A stretch of DNA of 64,000 nt from the NCBI GenBank assembly GCA_050084985.1, contig JBITNC010000001.1, positions 36,146,001 through 36,210,000 on the forward strand, written 5' to 3'. The stretch is from Nageia nagi (Eukaryota > Pinophyta). The notes below the pieces were generated by a model that did no database searches, was not told the DNA's origin, and was given only the letters and a program-made list of their open reading frames with translations. The translations under genes were made by a program, and so were the position numbers. Shown here piece by piece: positions 10,260-19,588 of the stretch. Position 1 is the first letter of the stretch; each line of letters begins with the position of its first letter.

Positions 10260-11780
10260 TAAACACTCCATCATATAGGAGAAGAGGCTTTACCCTAGCT
10301 AGAAAATCCATTCTGGAAAGGAAGTTCAATAAACTCAATTTGGTAACATATAATATGATGGATATAATATAGAATCAAATGACAACCATAAATAAATTCA
10401 TCAAAGGCCAAGAAGCTTTAAAAAGGCATGTGAGCCCTCCACATCCCACTCTATATGAAGAAGAGGAACTAAGGGAGAAGGGAAAAATAGAGAAGAAGCC
10501 AATTTTGTGGAGATCACACAGCTTGAGGGGTATAGGTTCCACTCATCATAGATCCATGAGTCACTAAGAGCATGCACTTATGAGGTCCCATTCTCATATA
10601 ACCTCATACGGAACTAACCTCTCTTAGGGAGGTTCCTAAAAGAGGACATTGGGAAAATACTAAATCAACTTATCATTCCTAAACTATTTAAATCCATATT
10701 CACTAGAAAGTCTACTAATGAGATAAATAATTGAATCCCAAGTCCTCTTTAAATGAATTAGATATTTAGGGAGTATTCAATGTTAGATCCAAGATTAAGG
10801 AAGGATATGAATTTTAATGGTTATGTAGAGATATTGGGATTAAGGGAAGGTAGCTCTTATAGCACCCACTCCCAAAAAAATTTGTAGGGTGATAAGAGGA
10901 GTTACAATAAAATATCAATAAAATGTAGATGCTTATGTATGATGGTAAGAAGATTATGGCTAGTTATTGGCTCTATCAGTTGCAGATATACTTCACCCTA
11001 AGTTTGAATATATTATATGAGAATGCAATTCATTTTTTATCTTTACATTTTGAGGTAGATTCCCTTGAATGGTGATACCATAGAGTAGTAAGTCAATATT
11101 ACTCCCATACTTTCTCTTTTGATGAATTTGATTTAAGGTTATTAAGGTGGTTTGATAAGAAGGGGGAAATTGACTATTTTAGAGAGTTTATCAACTTTAA
11201 AGTGGTAGGGCACAATGGATGAATATATTTCAAAATTACAAAAGATTAAAATCATGATCCATAACATATTCAAGGAGATATTTATATTCCTCTTTGTATA
11301 ATAGTTAATGGAACCCTTACAAGGAATGGTAAAGGTATCAATTTCATGAACCCTTGATGATGCAATTATGGCTACTAATGGATTAGAGCCAACCATGATG
11401 TCCCTCAAGGATGGAATACATATAAGGGGTAGTCCATTTGAAATTTAATTATAGAGAAATAAGGGCCTACCAAGTTCAAACCCTTTCCCCCTCCTCAAAC
11501 ATTCCATTTGAACATAACTACTAGGAGGAAATTAAGAGAAAAATGCTTGTACTACAAGAAGACATATGAGGTAGGGCATCATTTCCAAGGTAAAGGATAG
11601 GTGCATTACATTGAAGTGCTTTAAAATGGAGATGAGGAAGATTTAGATATGAATATTGGTATGGATATATCATAACAAGCAATACCCAAGGTAGAGGTAT
11701 CACTTGGGAGCATGATTGCTTCACTCCATGGAGTAAAAAAATACCTCATGTTGAAGGTATTTAGGTAGGTAGGTGGGCAA
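10260..11780 (+). pseudogene. Gypsy (chromovirus-like) gag relic
   Basis: Broken plus-strand coding sequence. An N-terminal open piece (10379-10567) is charged and has EEEELREKGKIEKK. Further on come a capsid-like part around 11050-11170 ('W-HR-V-Q-Y...FDEF-LRLLRWFDKK') and 11205-11410 ('DEYISKLQKIKIMIHNI...EPLQGMVKV...TLDDAIMATNGLEP'). A degenerate zinc-knuckle-like segment, KCLYYKKTYEVGHHF, lies near 11540. Several stops and shifts break it. The style is that of chromovirus gag, not Tat gag. The protease relic follows directly. Confidence 0.55.
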
Positions 11781-12125
11781 GATGTGATGGTCTTAATTGA
11801 CACTAGAGCCTCTAATAATTTCATTAATGAAATTTTTATAGAAAATAAGGGCTTCAATACCAAGGGATTCAAAGAATTCAAAGTTTCCAATGCCAATGGG
11901 AAACTCACATTGGTAGACCAAATCATGGAGAGATTTGGGGTAAGGTTAGAAAGCTACATAGTGAGAAAATAATTCTATGTATATCCTCTAAAGGAAAATC
12001 ATAACATCATCTTGGGTGTTCAATGGCTATTTGAATTGAAATATATTCACACCAACTATAAGAATCTCATCATGAGTTTTGATATTGGTGGTAAGACCCA
12101 CACTTTGTAGGGAATTAGAGATGAA
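11781..12125 (+). pseudogene. Retropepsin (aspartic protease) relic, Gypsy type
   Basis: The first 62 codons (11784-11969) are open: VLIDTRASNNFINE, then ANGKLTLVDQI. The active-site triad D-T-G is D-T-R here, a change that would inactivate the enzyme. After a stop the same frame continues with 'FYVYPLK' and 'HIILGVQWLFEL', the conserved second half (ILG motif), to about 12110. No RT or integrase follows: a short-period tandem array begins at about 12270. The element therefore lost most of pol, or never had it. Confidence 0.65.
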
Positions 12126-12269
12126 TGCCCATAATTCACCAACAATAGATTAAAGGTAATTAGGAAACACCATAAAGGAAATAAGAAAGAGGATAATTCC
12201 ATGTTGGAAATAGAGGGACCTTGGTACTAGATGATGAGAAATTATAAGCTCTTACATCATTCATTAACC

Positions 12270-12640
12270 CTAGAGAGGTCAATACCCCATGTTGGGACTA
12301 GAGAGATTTGGGCACCTAACAATGGACATAGTTGAGTCTTATCATCATAAATTGGACATGGTGAGGGTTTATCACTAAACATTGGATTTAATAGAGTCTT
12401 GGTATCCCATATTGGACATGAGGGAGTCTTTTCATCCCATTTTGGAATAGTAAGGACTTGGAAACCCAAAGATGGAAAAAGAAGAATCTTGGTATTCCCA
12501 ATTGAGCATGTAGGGGCCACAACACCTAATGTTGGTCCTAAAAGGATTTTGACACCTCAAGTTTAATATAATGAATAATTGGAGCCCCATATTGAAAATA
12601 TAAATAGTTTAGTACCAAACATTGAGCTTGGGGAAGGCTT
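12270..12640. repeat. 30-bp tandem array, about 12 degenerate units
   Basis: Units follow a theme such as gagtcttggtatcccatattgg plus acatg, with a strict spacing close to 30 bp. A minus-strand reading frame stays open over 87 codons (12257-12520) and shows a matching 10-residue period (...CPIWDTKTLL.NPMFSDKPSP.CPIYDDKTQL...). Similar diverged units occur at about 21180-21320, on the other side of the young insertions, so the array was probably part of the same older host element. Confidence 0.65.
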
Positions 12641-13014
12641 GGCAATAACCATGGAGCAAAGGCTCTACCTTTTTCATTCATGCTTGCTCTTCTTGATATT
12701 TTTATAGGTATATATCTTAGGAGTATTCCACATGATCACTATCATAACTATATGACAATTATGGATGTATTAATTACCATTTTTGAATATAATGTTATGT
12801 ATTCTAAGCATTTTTATACCATAATATTTGCACATATTTTTGTACTTAGTATAGATTGCCAAAAGTATATTAAACCTTAGTAGCATATTAAAGTTTTTGC
12901 ATACAACATTGATACATAAGAAGGGAATCCCATTATTTGATACATGATATTCATTATTAGGGATATTTATTGAATTTTAATTCCACTTTATTATACTACA
13001 TCTGATAAAGCTAA
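12641..13014. other. Nothing recognised
   Basis: AT-rich; the 66-codon ORF at 12680-12880 has no recognisable similarity and no support. Confidence 0.4.
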
Positions 13015-13136
13015 AGGATTCTTAGAAGAAAATATTTTATGGTATTCTAAGAAAATATTTTATGGTATTCTAAATTACTTGAGGGTAAGCAATTCGAGAG
13101 GGGAGGCTTTATGACATCCTCTTTTTTAAAATATAA
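13015..13136 (+). pseudogene. End of a Gypsy polyprotein, polypurine tract and LTR start, interrupted at 13137
   Basis: A 23-bp direct duplication (attctaagaaaatattttatgg, 13023-13072) is followed by LEGKQFERGGF. This resembles the conserved end of chromovirus Pol ('LE-K-F-EGG'). It overlaps the purine-rich gagaggggagg (13096-13106), and tgacatcctc at 13112 is a plausible LTR start. The TR-GAG element cuts this LTR after 24 bases. The interrupted DNA resumes at 20953. Confidence 0.45.
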
Positions 13137-13424
13137 TGTTATGAACAAAGTTCCCAAAATAGCATAAAATCACCAAAGAGAGAGCTCAACGCATTGAATA
13201 AGAAATAAAATCTGTAATAAGCCACTTCGAGGGGGCAACCTCCTTTGTAATAAGCCACTTCGAGGGGGCAACCTCCTTTACATCACATCAATTACACAAC
13301 AATAGACATCTTCAAATGATAATACCTCCTTAGTATATATAGGAGTCCAAGGGGTGCCACTACAATGAAAGGACACTAGCCGACATAACAATAATAATGT
13401 AAGGAAATAATAATAACCATATCC
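13137..13424 (-). repeat. TR-GAG 3' LTR, first 288 bp
   Basis: Starts tgttatgaacaaag; continues after the Copia element at 18600-18632 (ending gggacataaca) for a total of 321 bp, the same length as the other LTR. It holds two adjoining 33-bp copies at 13214-13246 and 13247-13279 that contain taagccacttcgaggggg. Confidence 0.9.
13420..13424. repeat. Target-site duplication of Copia element, left (tatcc)
   Basis: Identical to 18595-18599. The uninterrupted version, ...accatatccgacctaac, is seen once in the intact right LTR of the TR-GAG element (near 20912-20928), which proves the insertion point. Confidence 0.95.
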
Positions 13425-14006
13425 TGTTAGGATTTAAAGAGTTCATATAACCAAGAGCATTCACAATTTAGATTGTCTTTGGCAAAGAAGAAACAACATT
13501 AAGCATACTACTGAAAATAAACATCCATAAACATCAATCACACAAGAGAAACACAAGAGATAACGTGGTTCACCCAGTGTAGGCTACATCCACGAAGAAG
13601 CTTTCAACCCTTTTGCATTCAAATCCTCCAAGCAATACATCAGCAGCATAACCTTGCTACAACCTTCACTTTGGAGTTACAACAAAGCTCCACTACAATC
13701 TCTCTCTCAACAATTACAATCAACCTCACAAATGCTGTCAAATTACAGTCATACACACATATTCCAACTACATACATGCCTCAACTCAAGCCTCTTATTT
13801 ATAGGTACAAACTAACCCAACTTAAACCCAAGTTGGATCAGGAAGGTTGTTAGGTAACCCCCAACCCTTCTACAACTGCTGAACAGGTGTCATGGCTCCT
13901 TGGCAACTGAAAATTGGTTTGAAATGAGAAAGAAACTGCCCTGCAGACCGGTTGGCTTTATAAACAAAACTATCCTTCAGATTTACTGGTCTCCATTTTT
14001 CTAACA
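13425..14006 (-). repeat. Copia 3' LTR (582 bp)
   Basis: Ends tgttag/ctaaca, matching 18013-18594 without a difference that I can see. A 60-codon plus-strand ORF occurs in both LTRs only because they are copies. Read on the minus strand, the stretch complementary to 'cttatttataggtac' (13793-13807) could hold a TATA-type promoter. Confidence 0.95.
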
Positions 14007-14023
14007 ATCTCCCACTTGGAGAC
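14007..14023 (-). other. Copia polypurine tract
   Basis: On the minus strand gtctccaagtgggagat directly precedes the 3' LTR; it primes plus-strand DNA synthesis. Confidence 0.8.
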
Positions 14024-14147
14024 TTCTTCCTCTGCAACAAGGGTCAAAAGCTCCTCATCTTAGCCTTTACTCCTTAAGACCAATCCAAGTTGAGCAAGAG
14101 CCCAACTTCTCCTTTGTAACAACTTTCGTGAACATGTCCGCAGGATT

Positions 14148-17100
14148 TTATGACGTGTGAATCTTCCCCAAACTGACTGAACCATCCTCCAACGCTGCCC
14201 TGATGAAGTGGTACCTCAATTTGATGTGTTTGGTTCTCGAATGATAGGCTGAGTTCTTTGCAAGATGGATAGCACTCTGGCTATCACTCCATAGCTTCGC
14301 ATCCTCCTGCACCTTTCCCAATTCCTCCATCAGTCTCTTCAACCAAATCAACTCTTTACTCGCCTCCGTGATCGCCACGTACTCTGCCTCAGTAGTGGAG
14401 AGAGCCACAACCTGTTGGAGTTTTGAAATCCAACTAACCGCTGTACCTCCAATGGTAAACACATAACCTGTAGTGCTTCTCCCACCATCTATATCACCTG
14501 CCATGTCAGAATCAACATAACCTTGCAGACAAGAGTTAGATCCACCAAAACATAAAGAGTAATGAGAAGTACCCCTTAAATACCTAAGGATCCATTTAAC
14601 TACTTCCCAATGCCCTTTTCCTGGATTATTCATGAATCTACTAACCACTCCCACTGCTTGTGCTATATCTGGTCTAGTACATACCATTGCATACATTAAA
14701 CTCCCAACCGCTGAAGCATAAGGAACCTTAGTCATGTACTCCTTTTCCTTATCTGTCTTAGGACATAAATGTTTGGTGAGTTTAAAATGTTTTGCCAATG
14801 GTAAAGTTACAGATTTTGCATTATTCATATTGAACCGTTTAAGAACCTTTTCAATATAGTCTTCTTGACTTAGTCTTAGTGAGTGGTTTTGTTTATCTCT
14901 TGTTATTTTCATTCCAAGAATTTGATTAGCTTCACCCAAATCTTTCATTTCAAAAGTTTTAGCCAACTTTTCCTTAAGATCAATAATATCCTGCATACTA
15001 GGTCCTGTTATCAACATGTCATCCACATATAAAAGCAAGATTACATAGTTGCCATTTGTTGTTCTTTTTATATACACACAATGATCAGATTGACATCTTA
15101 CAAATTCATTTGTTACCATGAAAGTGTCAAACTTATGATACCATTGCCTGGGTGCTTGTTTTAAGCCATACAAACTCTTTTCCAATTTACATACATACCC
15201 TTCTTTACCTTTGACCTCAAAACCTTCGGGTTGATGCATATAAATATCCTCCTCCAAATCCCCATGAAGGAAAGCTGTCTTTACATCCAGTTGTTCAAGA
15301 AACAAATTTTCAGTAGCAACAAGACTCAATATTGCTCTAATCGAGGTCATTTTAACAACTGGAGAAAAGATCTCATCATAATCAATACCTTTTTTCTGTT
15401 CGAAACCTTTTACCACAAGTCTCGCCTTGTACCTTTGTCGCCCATCTGCATCCTCCTTTATCCTGTACACCCATTTGTTAGTAAGAGCCCTCTTACCCTC
15501 TAGAAGCTCAACCAAACTCCAAGTCTGATTCTTAAGTAAGGAGTCCATCTCCTCCTTCATAGCATGCTCCCACTTAATCTGTGTACCACCTTGCATCGCT
15601 TCATCAAAACATTCAGGTTCACCACCATCAGTATAAAGAATATGATAAAGAGCAGGAGAATATCGTTCAGGAGGATTTCTAATCCTTGTGGACCTTCTAA
15701 GTGACAAAGTTTGAGGTGTTTGTGGTGGAGGTACATTATTATCATCAGGATCCTTATATTGATCAACATCTTCTAGAGATACAAACTTGGGTTCCTCAAC
15801 CTTTTGCAACCTGTCTTTATACATGCTATTCTCATTGAATACAACATCTCTACTTCTAATGATTTTATGGTTATCAACATCCCATAACCTATATCCCAAA
15901 TCATTAACACCATATCCAATAAGATAGCATTTTTGTGATTTTGCATCAAGTTTATTTCTATTCTCTTTATCAACATGTGCAAAAGCCTCACAACCAAAGA
16001 CTCTCAAGAATGAGTAATTCACCTTTTTACCTGTCCACATTTCCTCTGGAATGCCTCCATCTAAAGCCATAGATGGACCCCTGTTAATCAAGTAAACAGC
16101 AGTGTCAATAGCATCAGCCCAAAGATTTAAAGGAAACCCAGCATGTATCCTCATACTTCTAGCCCTTTCCAAGATAGTCCTATTCATTCTCTCTGCAACC
16201 CCATTTTCCTGTGGAGTTCTAGGAACCACCTTAATCCTTCTAATGCCATTGTGTGAACAAAATGAATCAAACTCATTATTGCAAAATTCTCCACCATTAT
16301 CTGACTTAAGACATTTTAACTTAGAATTAGTTTCATTCTCAACCAATGCCTTCCACCTCTTAAAAGTTTCAAACACATCAGATTTCTTTTTAAGACAAAA
16401 TACCCATGTCTTCCTGGTACAATCATCAATAAAAGTGACAAAATAAGATGAGCCCCCAAGTGAGCAAACCTGTGCAGGACCCCACACATCTGTATGAACA
16501 AGCTCTAATTTGTGACTCTTCCTTTCATTGCCAACTTTAAGAAATCTAACTTTCTTTTGTTTACCATACACACAATCTTCACAAAATCCTAAATCAATTT
16601 CTTTTAGATTTGGAAGTGAACCATTAGTGTGTAACATTTTCATTCCTTTTTCACTCATATGTCCAAGTCTATTATGCCATAGTGATGTATCATTACCAAA
16701 GGAAACAAGATTCAATGAATAATCAAAGACATTTGTGAGTAAATAAAGAGACCCCACCAAATTTCCCTTTGCAAATACCATTGAACCTTTAGAAACTTTC
16801 CAATTACCATCCCCGAATGTCATCACATAGCCCTCCTTATCCAATTTACTTATTGATATGAGATTCCTTTTAAGATCCGGAATGTGTCTTGCTTCATTAA
16901 GAGTCCATTGTGTTCCATTAGGTAATTTCATTGTTATATTGCCCATACCAACAATTTTACATGGATGTTCATTACCTAATAACACTTGACCAAAATCACC
17001 ATGTGTGTAATTAGAAAAGAAGTCCTTATGTGGAGTAGCATGATATGAAGCACCCGAATCAAGAACCCAATAATCATTGTTCTTTTCGTTAGACATGATT

Positions 17101-17933
17101 AAAGCATCTTGGATTAATTCGCCAACCATATTAACCTCTTGATTACTTGTGCTTTCATTATTACTACTATCACATTCTTTACCTTTTCTATTCCAACAAT
17201 CCTTTTTAATGTGACCCTTTTTACCACAATACCAACATTCCAATTTTGTTTTACCTTGTGATTTTGACCTTCCTTGTGATTTGCTTCTTGACTTGCTTCT
17301 CCTTCTTTCCTTTGGTCTTCCTCTTGCCTCTACTGTGAGAGCAGCATTGGAGCATTCTCCCGTGGACTTTCTCCTCATGTCCTCACTAAGAATTGTTCCA
17401 ACAACTTCATCAAAGACCAATTTTGCATTAGAAGAAGAATTGCTAACAGCCATAACAAAGCTATTCCAACTATCCGGAAGTGAACATAGAATTAACAAGG
17501 CCCTTACTTCATCTTCAAATTCTAAACTTACTGAAGTCAATTGATTTGTGATTGTATTGAACTCATTAACATGGTCCTGAACTGAACTACCTTCATTCAT
17601 CTTCATGTTAAACAATTTTTTCATTAAGTATACTTTGTTAGAGGCAGATGGTTTTTCATACAATTTAGCAAGCTTATCCATTACACCTTTAGTGGTCTTT
17701 TCATTGGAAATATTGAAAGCTACACTAGAACTTAAACAAAGTCTTACAGCACCCAAAGCCTTTCTATCCAAGAGATTCCACTCTTCATCACTCATAGAAG
17801 TAAGTTTCTTACTCTTCTCTTCTAGAGGTAGATAGAGATCCTTTTGGTAGAGGTAGTCTTCCATTTGCATTTTCCAAAACTGAAAGCCTTGCCCATTAAA
17901 CCTTTCCACCTTCAGCCTCCCTTCTTCTGCCAT
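14148..17933 (-). CDS. Copia Gag-Pol polyprotein (truncated by 26 codons)
   Basis: The likely start is the ATG at 17931-17933 (MAEEGRLKVERFNG), codon 12 of the open frame, because Tnt1-like gag begins there; the frame itself opens at 17966. Numbered from 17966: gag (UBN2-type) about 12-200; basic Arg/Ser linker 213-240; zinc knuckle C244-C247-H252-C257; protease D303-S-G; integrase zinc part H431, H436, C462, C465; catalytic D493, D556, E592 (D-35-E spacing); RT from about 818 with DVKTAFLHG (894-902) and YVDD (980-983); RNase H D1152, E1193, D1228 and RTKHI (1244-1248). All catalytic residues are present. The frame ends at TAA 14148-14150. Directly after it the same frame reads NPADMFTKVV and runs 26 codons to a TAA at 14067-14069; this is the usual Copia C-terminus. 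So one nonsense base removes the tail. CpGs are frequent here, unlike in the older DNA around it. Confidence 0.95.
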   Translation of the reverse strand: MAEEGRLKVERFNGQGFQFWKMQMEDYLYQKDLYLPLEEKSKKLTSMSDEEWNLLDRKALGAVRLCLSSSVAFNISNEKTTKGVMDKLAKLYEKPSASNKVYLMKKLFNMKMNEGSSVQDHVNEFNTITNQLTSVSLEFEDEVRALLILCSLPDSWNSFVMAVSNSSSNAKLVFDEVVGTILSEDMRRKSTGECSNAALTVEARGRPKERRRSKSRSKSQGRSKSQGKTKLECWYCGKKGHIKKDCWNRKGKECDSSNNESTSNQEVNMVGELIQDALIMSNEKNNDYWVLDSGASYHATPHKDFFSNYTHGDFGQVLLGNEHPCKIVGMGNITMKLPNGTQWTLNEARHIPDLKRNLISISKLDKEGYVMTFGDGNWKVSKGSMVFAKGNLVGSLYLLTNVFDYSLNLVSFGNDTSLWHNRLGHMSEKGMKMLHTNGSLPNLKEIDLGFCEDCVYGKQKKVRFLKVGNERKSHKLELVHTDVWGPAQVCSLGGSSYFVTFIDDCTRKTWVFCLKKKSDVFETFKRWKALVENETNSKLKCLKSDNGGEFCNNEFDSFCSHNGIRRIKVVPRTPQENGVAERMNRTILERARSMRIHAGFPLNLWADAIDTAVYLINRGPSMALDGGIPEEMWTGKKVNYSFLRVFGCEAFAHVDKENRNKLDAKSQKCYLIGYGVNDLGYRLWDVDNHKIIRSRDVVFNENSMYKDRLQKVEEPKFVSLEDVDQYKDPDDNNVPPPQTPQTLSLRRSTRIRNPPERYSPALYHILYTDGGEPECFDEAMQGGTQIKWEHAMKEEMDSLLKNQTWSLVELLEGKRALTNKWVYRIKEDADGRQRYKARLVVKGFEQKKGIDYDEIFSPVVKMTSIRAILSLVATENLFLEQLDVKTAFLHGDLEEDIYMHQPEGFEVKGKEGYVCKLEKSLYGLKQAPRQWYHKFDTFMVTNEFVRCQSDHCVYIKRTTNGNYVILLLYVDDMLITGPSMQDIIDLKEKLAKTFEMKDLGEANQILGMKITRDKQNHSLRLSQEDYIEKVLKRFNMNNAKSVTLPLAKHFKLTKHLCPKTDKEKEYMTKVPYASAVGSLMYAMVCTRPDIAQAVGVVSRFMNNPGKGHWEVVKWILRYLRGTSHYSLCFGGSNSCLQGYVDSDMAGDIDGGRSTTGYVFTIGGTAVSWISKLQQVVALSTTEAEYVAITEASKELIWLKRLMEELGKVQEDAKLWSDSQSAIHLAKNSAYHSRTKHIKLRYHFIRAALEDGSVSLGKIHTS

Positions 17934-17998
17934 AGTGCTCTTCCTTGATTTCCAATCTACACACAAGATTCACCAACAAAATCCAACACAACAACGTG

Positions 17999-18010
17999 TC
18001 TCTGATACCA
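17999..18010 (-). other. Copia primer-binding site (initiator tRNA-Met)
   Basis: Minus strand tggtatcagaga, two bases inside the 5' LTR; one base differs from the usual tggtatcagagc. Confidence 0.9.
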
Positions 18011-18012
18011 AT

Positions 18013-18594
18013 TGTTAGGATTTAAAGAGTTCATATAACCAAGAGCATTCACAATTTAGATTGTCTTTGGCAAAGAAGAAACAACATTAAGCATACTACT
18101 GAAAATAAACATCCATAAACATCAATCACACAAGAGAAACACAAGAGATAACGTGGTTCACCCAGTGTAGGCTACATCCACGAAGAAGCTTTCAACCCTT
18201 TTGCATTCAAATCCTCCAAGCAATACATCAGCAGCATAACCTTGCTACAACCTTCACTTTGGAGTTACAACAAAGCTCCACTACAATCTCTCTCTCAACA
18301 ATTACAATCAACCTCACAAATGCTGTCAAATTACAGTCATACACACATATTCCAACTACATACATGCCTCAACTCAAGCCTCTTATTTATAGGTACAAAC
18401 TAACCCAACTTAAACCCAAGTTGGATCAGGAAGGTTGTTAGGTAACCCCCAACCCTTCTACAACTGCTGAACAGGTGTCATGGCTCCTTGGCAACTGAAA
18501 ATTGGTTTGAAATGAGAAAGAAACTGCCCTGCAGACCGGTTGGCTTTATAAACAAAACTATCCTTCAGATTTACTGGTCTCCATTTTTCTAACA
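18013..18594 (-). repeat. Copia 5' LTR (582 bp)
   Basis: Copy of 13425-14006 with the same ends. It is followed by tatcc (18595-18599), the right half of the target duplication, and then by the remainder of the TR-GAG LTR. Confidence 0.95.
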
Positions 18595-18599
18595 TATCC

Positions 18600-18632
18600 G
18601 ACCTAACAATAATAATGTATAGGGACATAACA
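18600..18632 (-). repeat. TR-GAG 3' LTR, last 33 bp
   Basis: gacctaacaataataatgta plus gggacataaca completes the LTR begun at 13137. Next to it on the right, the minus strand reads ggagaggggca, the polypurine tract of the TR-GAG element (18633-18643). Confidence 0.9.
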
Positions 18633-18661
18633 TGCCCCTCTCCTTCAAAAAAATGTTGTCC

Positions 18662-19588
18662 TCAACATTTTAGTAGTTCTGGATGCTTCTGTAGAAATTT
18701 CTCATCTTCCCATGTGGAATATTCAGCCATTGCCATATTTTTACTTTCAACCTTCCTTGCCATCCTAAAAGCCATCTCTAAGGATGTTGGTTCAAATAGA
18801 TGCACCTCATGTTGAATTTTATCCTTTAAGGTTCCCATAAAGAGATCCAACAATCTATCATTTGGTATATCCTTCACTCTAAGACTCAACTTTTGAAATT
18901 GTTGAATGTGCTCCATCACTGAACCTTCTTGCCTTAGATTTATCAATTGAGTAAAGAAGGAATTATTCTTAACATCCTCATGGTAGGCTATCAGTTCCTC
19001 TGTAAAAATGGACCAAGATATAATAGAACCCTTTTTACATTCACAAAGCCATTGGTACCATACAACCTACTCAGGCTCTAGATACAAGGATGCAATAGTT
19101 ACTTTTTGTGATGTTGGTACTTGTTGTAGATCAAAAAAGTGCTCCATTTGAAATATCCAAGTGATGGGGTCCCTTCCATCAAACTTCCTCATGTCGATCT
19201 TGGGGATTTGGATTCCCCTTGAGAACCATGCTTGATTACTTCCATCAGTAGAAGCATATCCTCCTGAATTAGGCTTATTAATGAAGGGTTTATCTCCTTG
19301 AATAATATCATTATTTACCTGATAACCCTGGGCCATATCAACATATTTAGGAATATTTACCTCTGGGTTTTGTATGAGTTGAAAAATCTTTTCCATATAT
19401 TGATCCATTTTAGTTTCCAACTCTTTTGTCAAATCCCTTTTTAATTCCTCCATATCACCCTTTTTTACACACTCTTTAACCAATTCTTCCACTTGGGATA
19501 TTCGAAAGAATATGTCTTCACTTTCTGCTATAGTCATGGATGAACCCTCTAGAGGTCTAGTTGGTATAGCAATTTTTTTCGGTGGCAT
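18662..19588 (-). pseudogene. TR-GAG gag gene with one in-frame stop
   Basis: One reading frame from ATG 19588 (MPPKKIAIPTRP) to TGA/TAA near 18662 covers about 308 codons and is broken only by TAG at 19067-19069. Part 1 (173 residues) has an amphipathic helix-rich N-terminus (DIFFRISQVEELVKECVKKG) and the capsid start 'IPKIDMRKFDGRDPITWIFQMEHFFDLQQV'-type segment (residues about 128-160). Part 2 continues in the same frame with VVWYQWL just after the stop, then FFTQLINLRQEGSVMEHIQQF and LFMGTLKDKIQHEV, the second half of a Ty3/Gypsy Retrotrans_gag domain. It stops at HPELLKC: no zinc knuckle and no protease follow, and the polypurine tract comes within 20 bp. The two halves align to the family without a gap, so I infer a single nonsense mutation. 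Gag would form the particle; enzymes must come from another element. Confidence 0.8.

Larger units (their letters stand above)
13425..18594 (-). mobile_element. Near-intact Ty1/Copia retrotransposon, Tork (Tnt1-like) lineage, 5,170 bp
   Basis: Two 582-bp LTRs (13425-14006, 18013-18594) appear identical base for base. Both run tgttag...ctaaca. A 5-bp duplication (tatcc) flanks the element. The primer-binding site tggtatcagaga (minus strand, 17999-18010) matches initiator tRNA-Met in 11 of 12 positions. The purine tract aagtgggagat lies at 14007-14017. One long ORF encodes gag-protease-integrase-RT-RNase H in Copia order. Gag, 'LWHNRLGHMSEKG' and the RT and RNase H motifs are closest in style to Tnt1. 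Identical LTRs mean very recent insertion. The one lesion seen is a stop codon 26 codons before the natural end, so it could still move if that tail is dispensable or supplied by another copy. It sits in the left LTR of the TR-GAG element. Confidence 0.95.

Noticed and set aside
12270-12640. Possible CRISPR-like array
   Set aside because: Units adjoin with no unique spacers, all units are diverged, and the surroundings are eukaryotic retroelements.
15231-17835. Several plus-strand and out-of-frame ORFs within the Copia gene
   Set aside because: Shadows of the 1,272-codon polyprotein frame.
13671-18441. Identical 60-codon ORFs at 13671-13853 and 18259-18441
   Set aside because: They lie in the two identical Copia LTRs on the strand opposite to the element; the duplication is explained by the LTRs and no protein similarity is seen.
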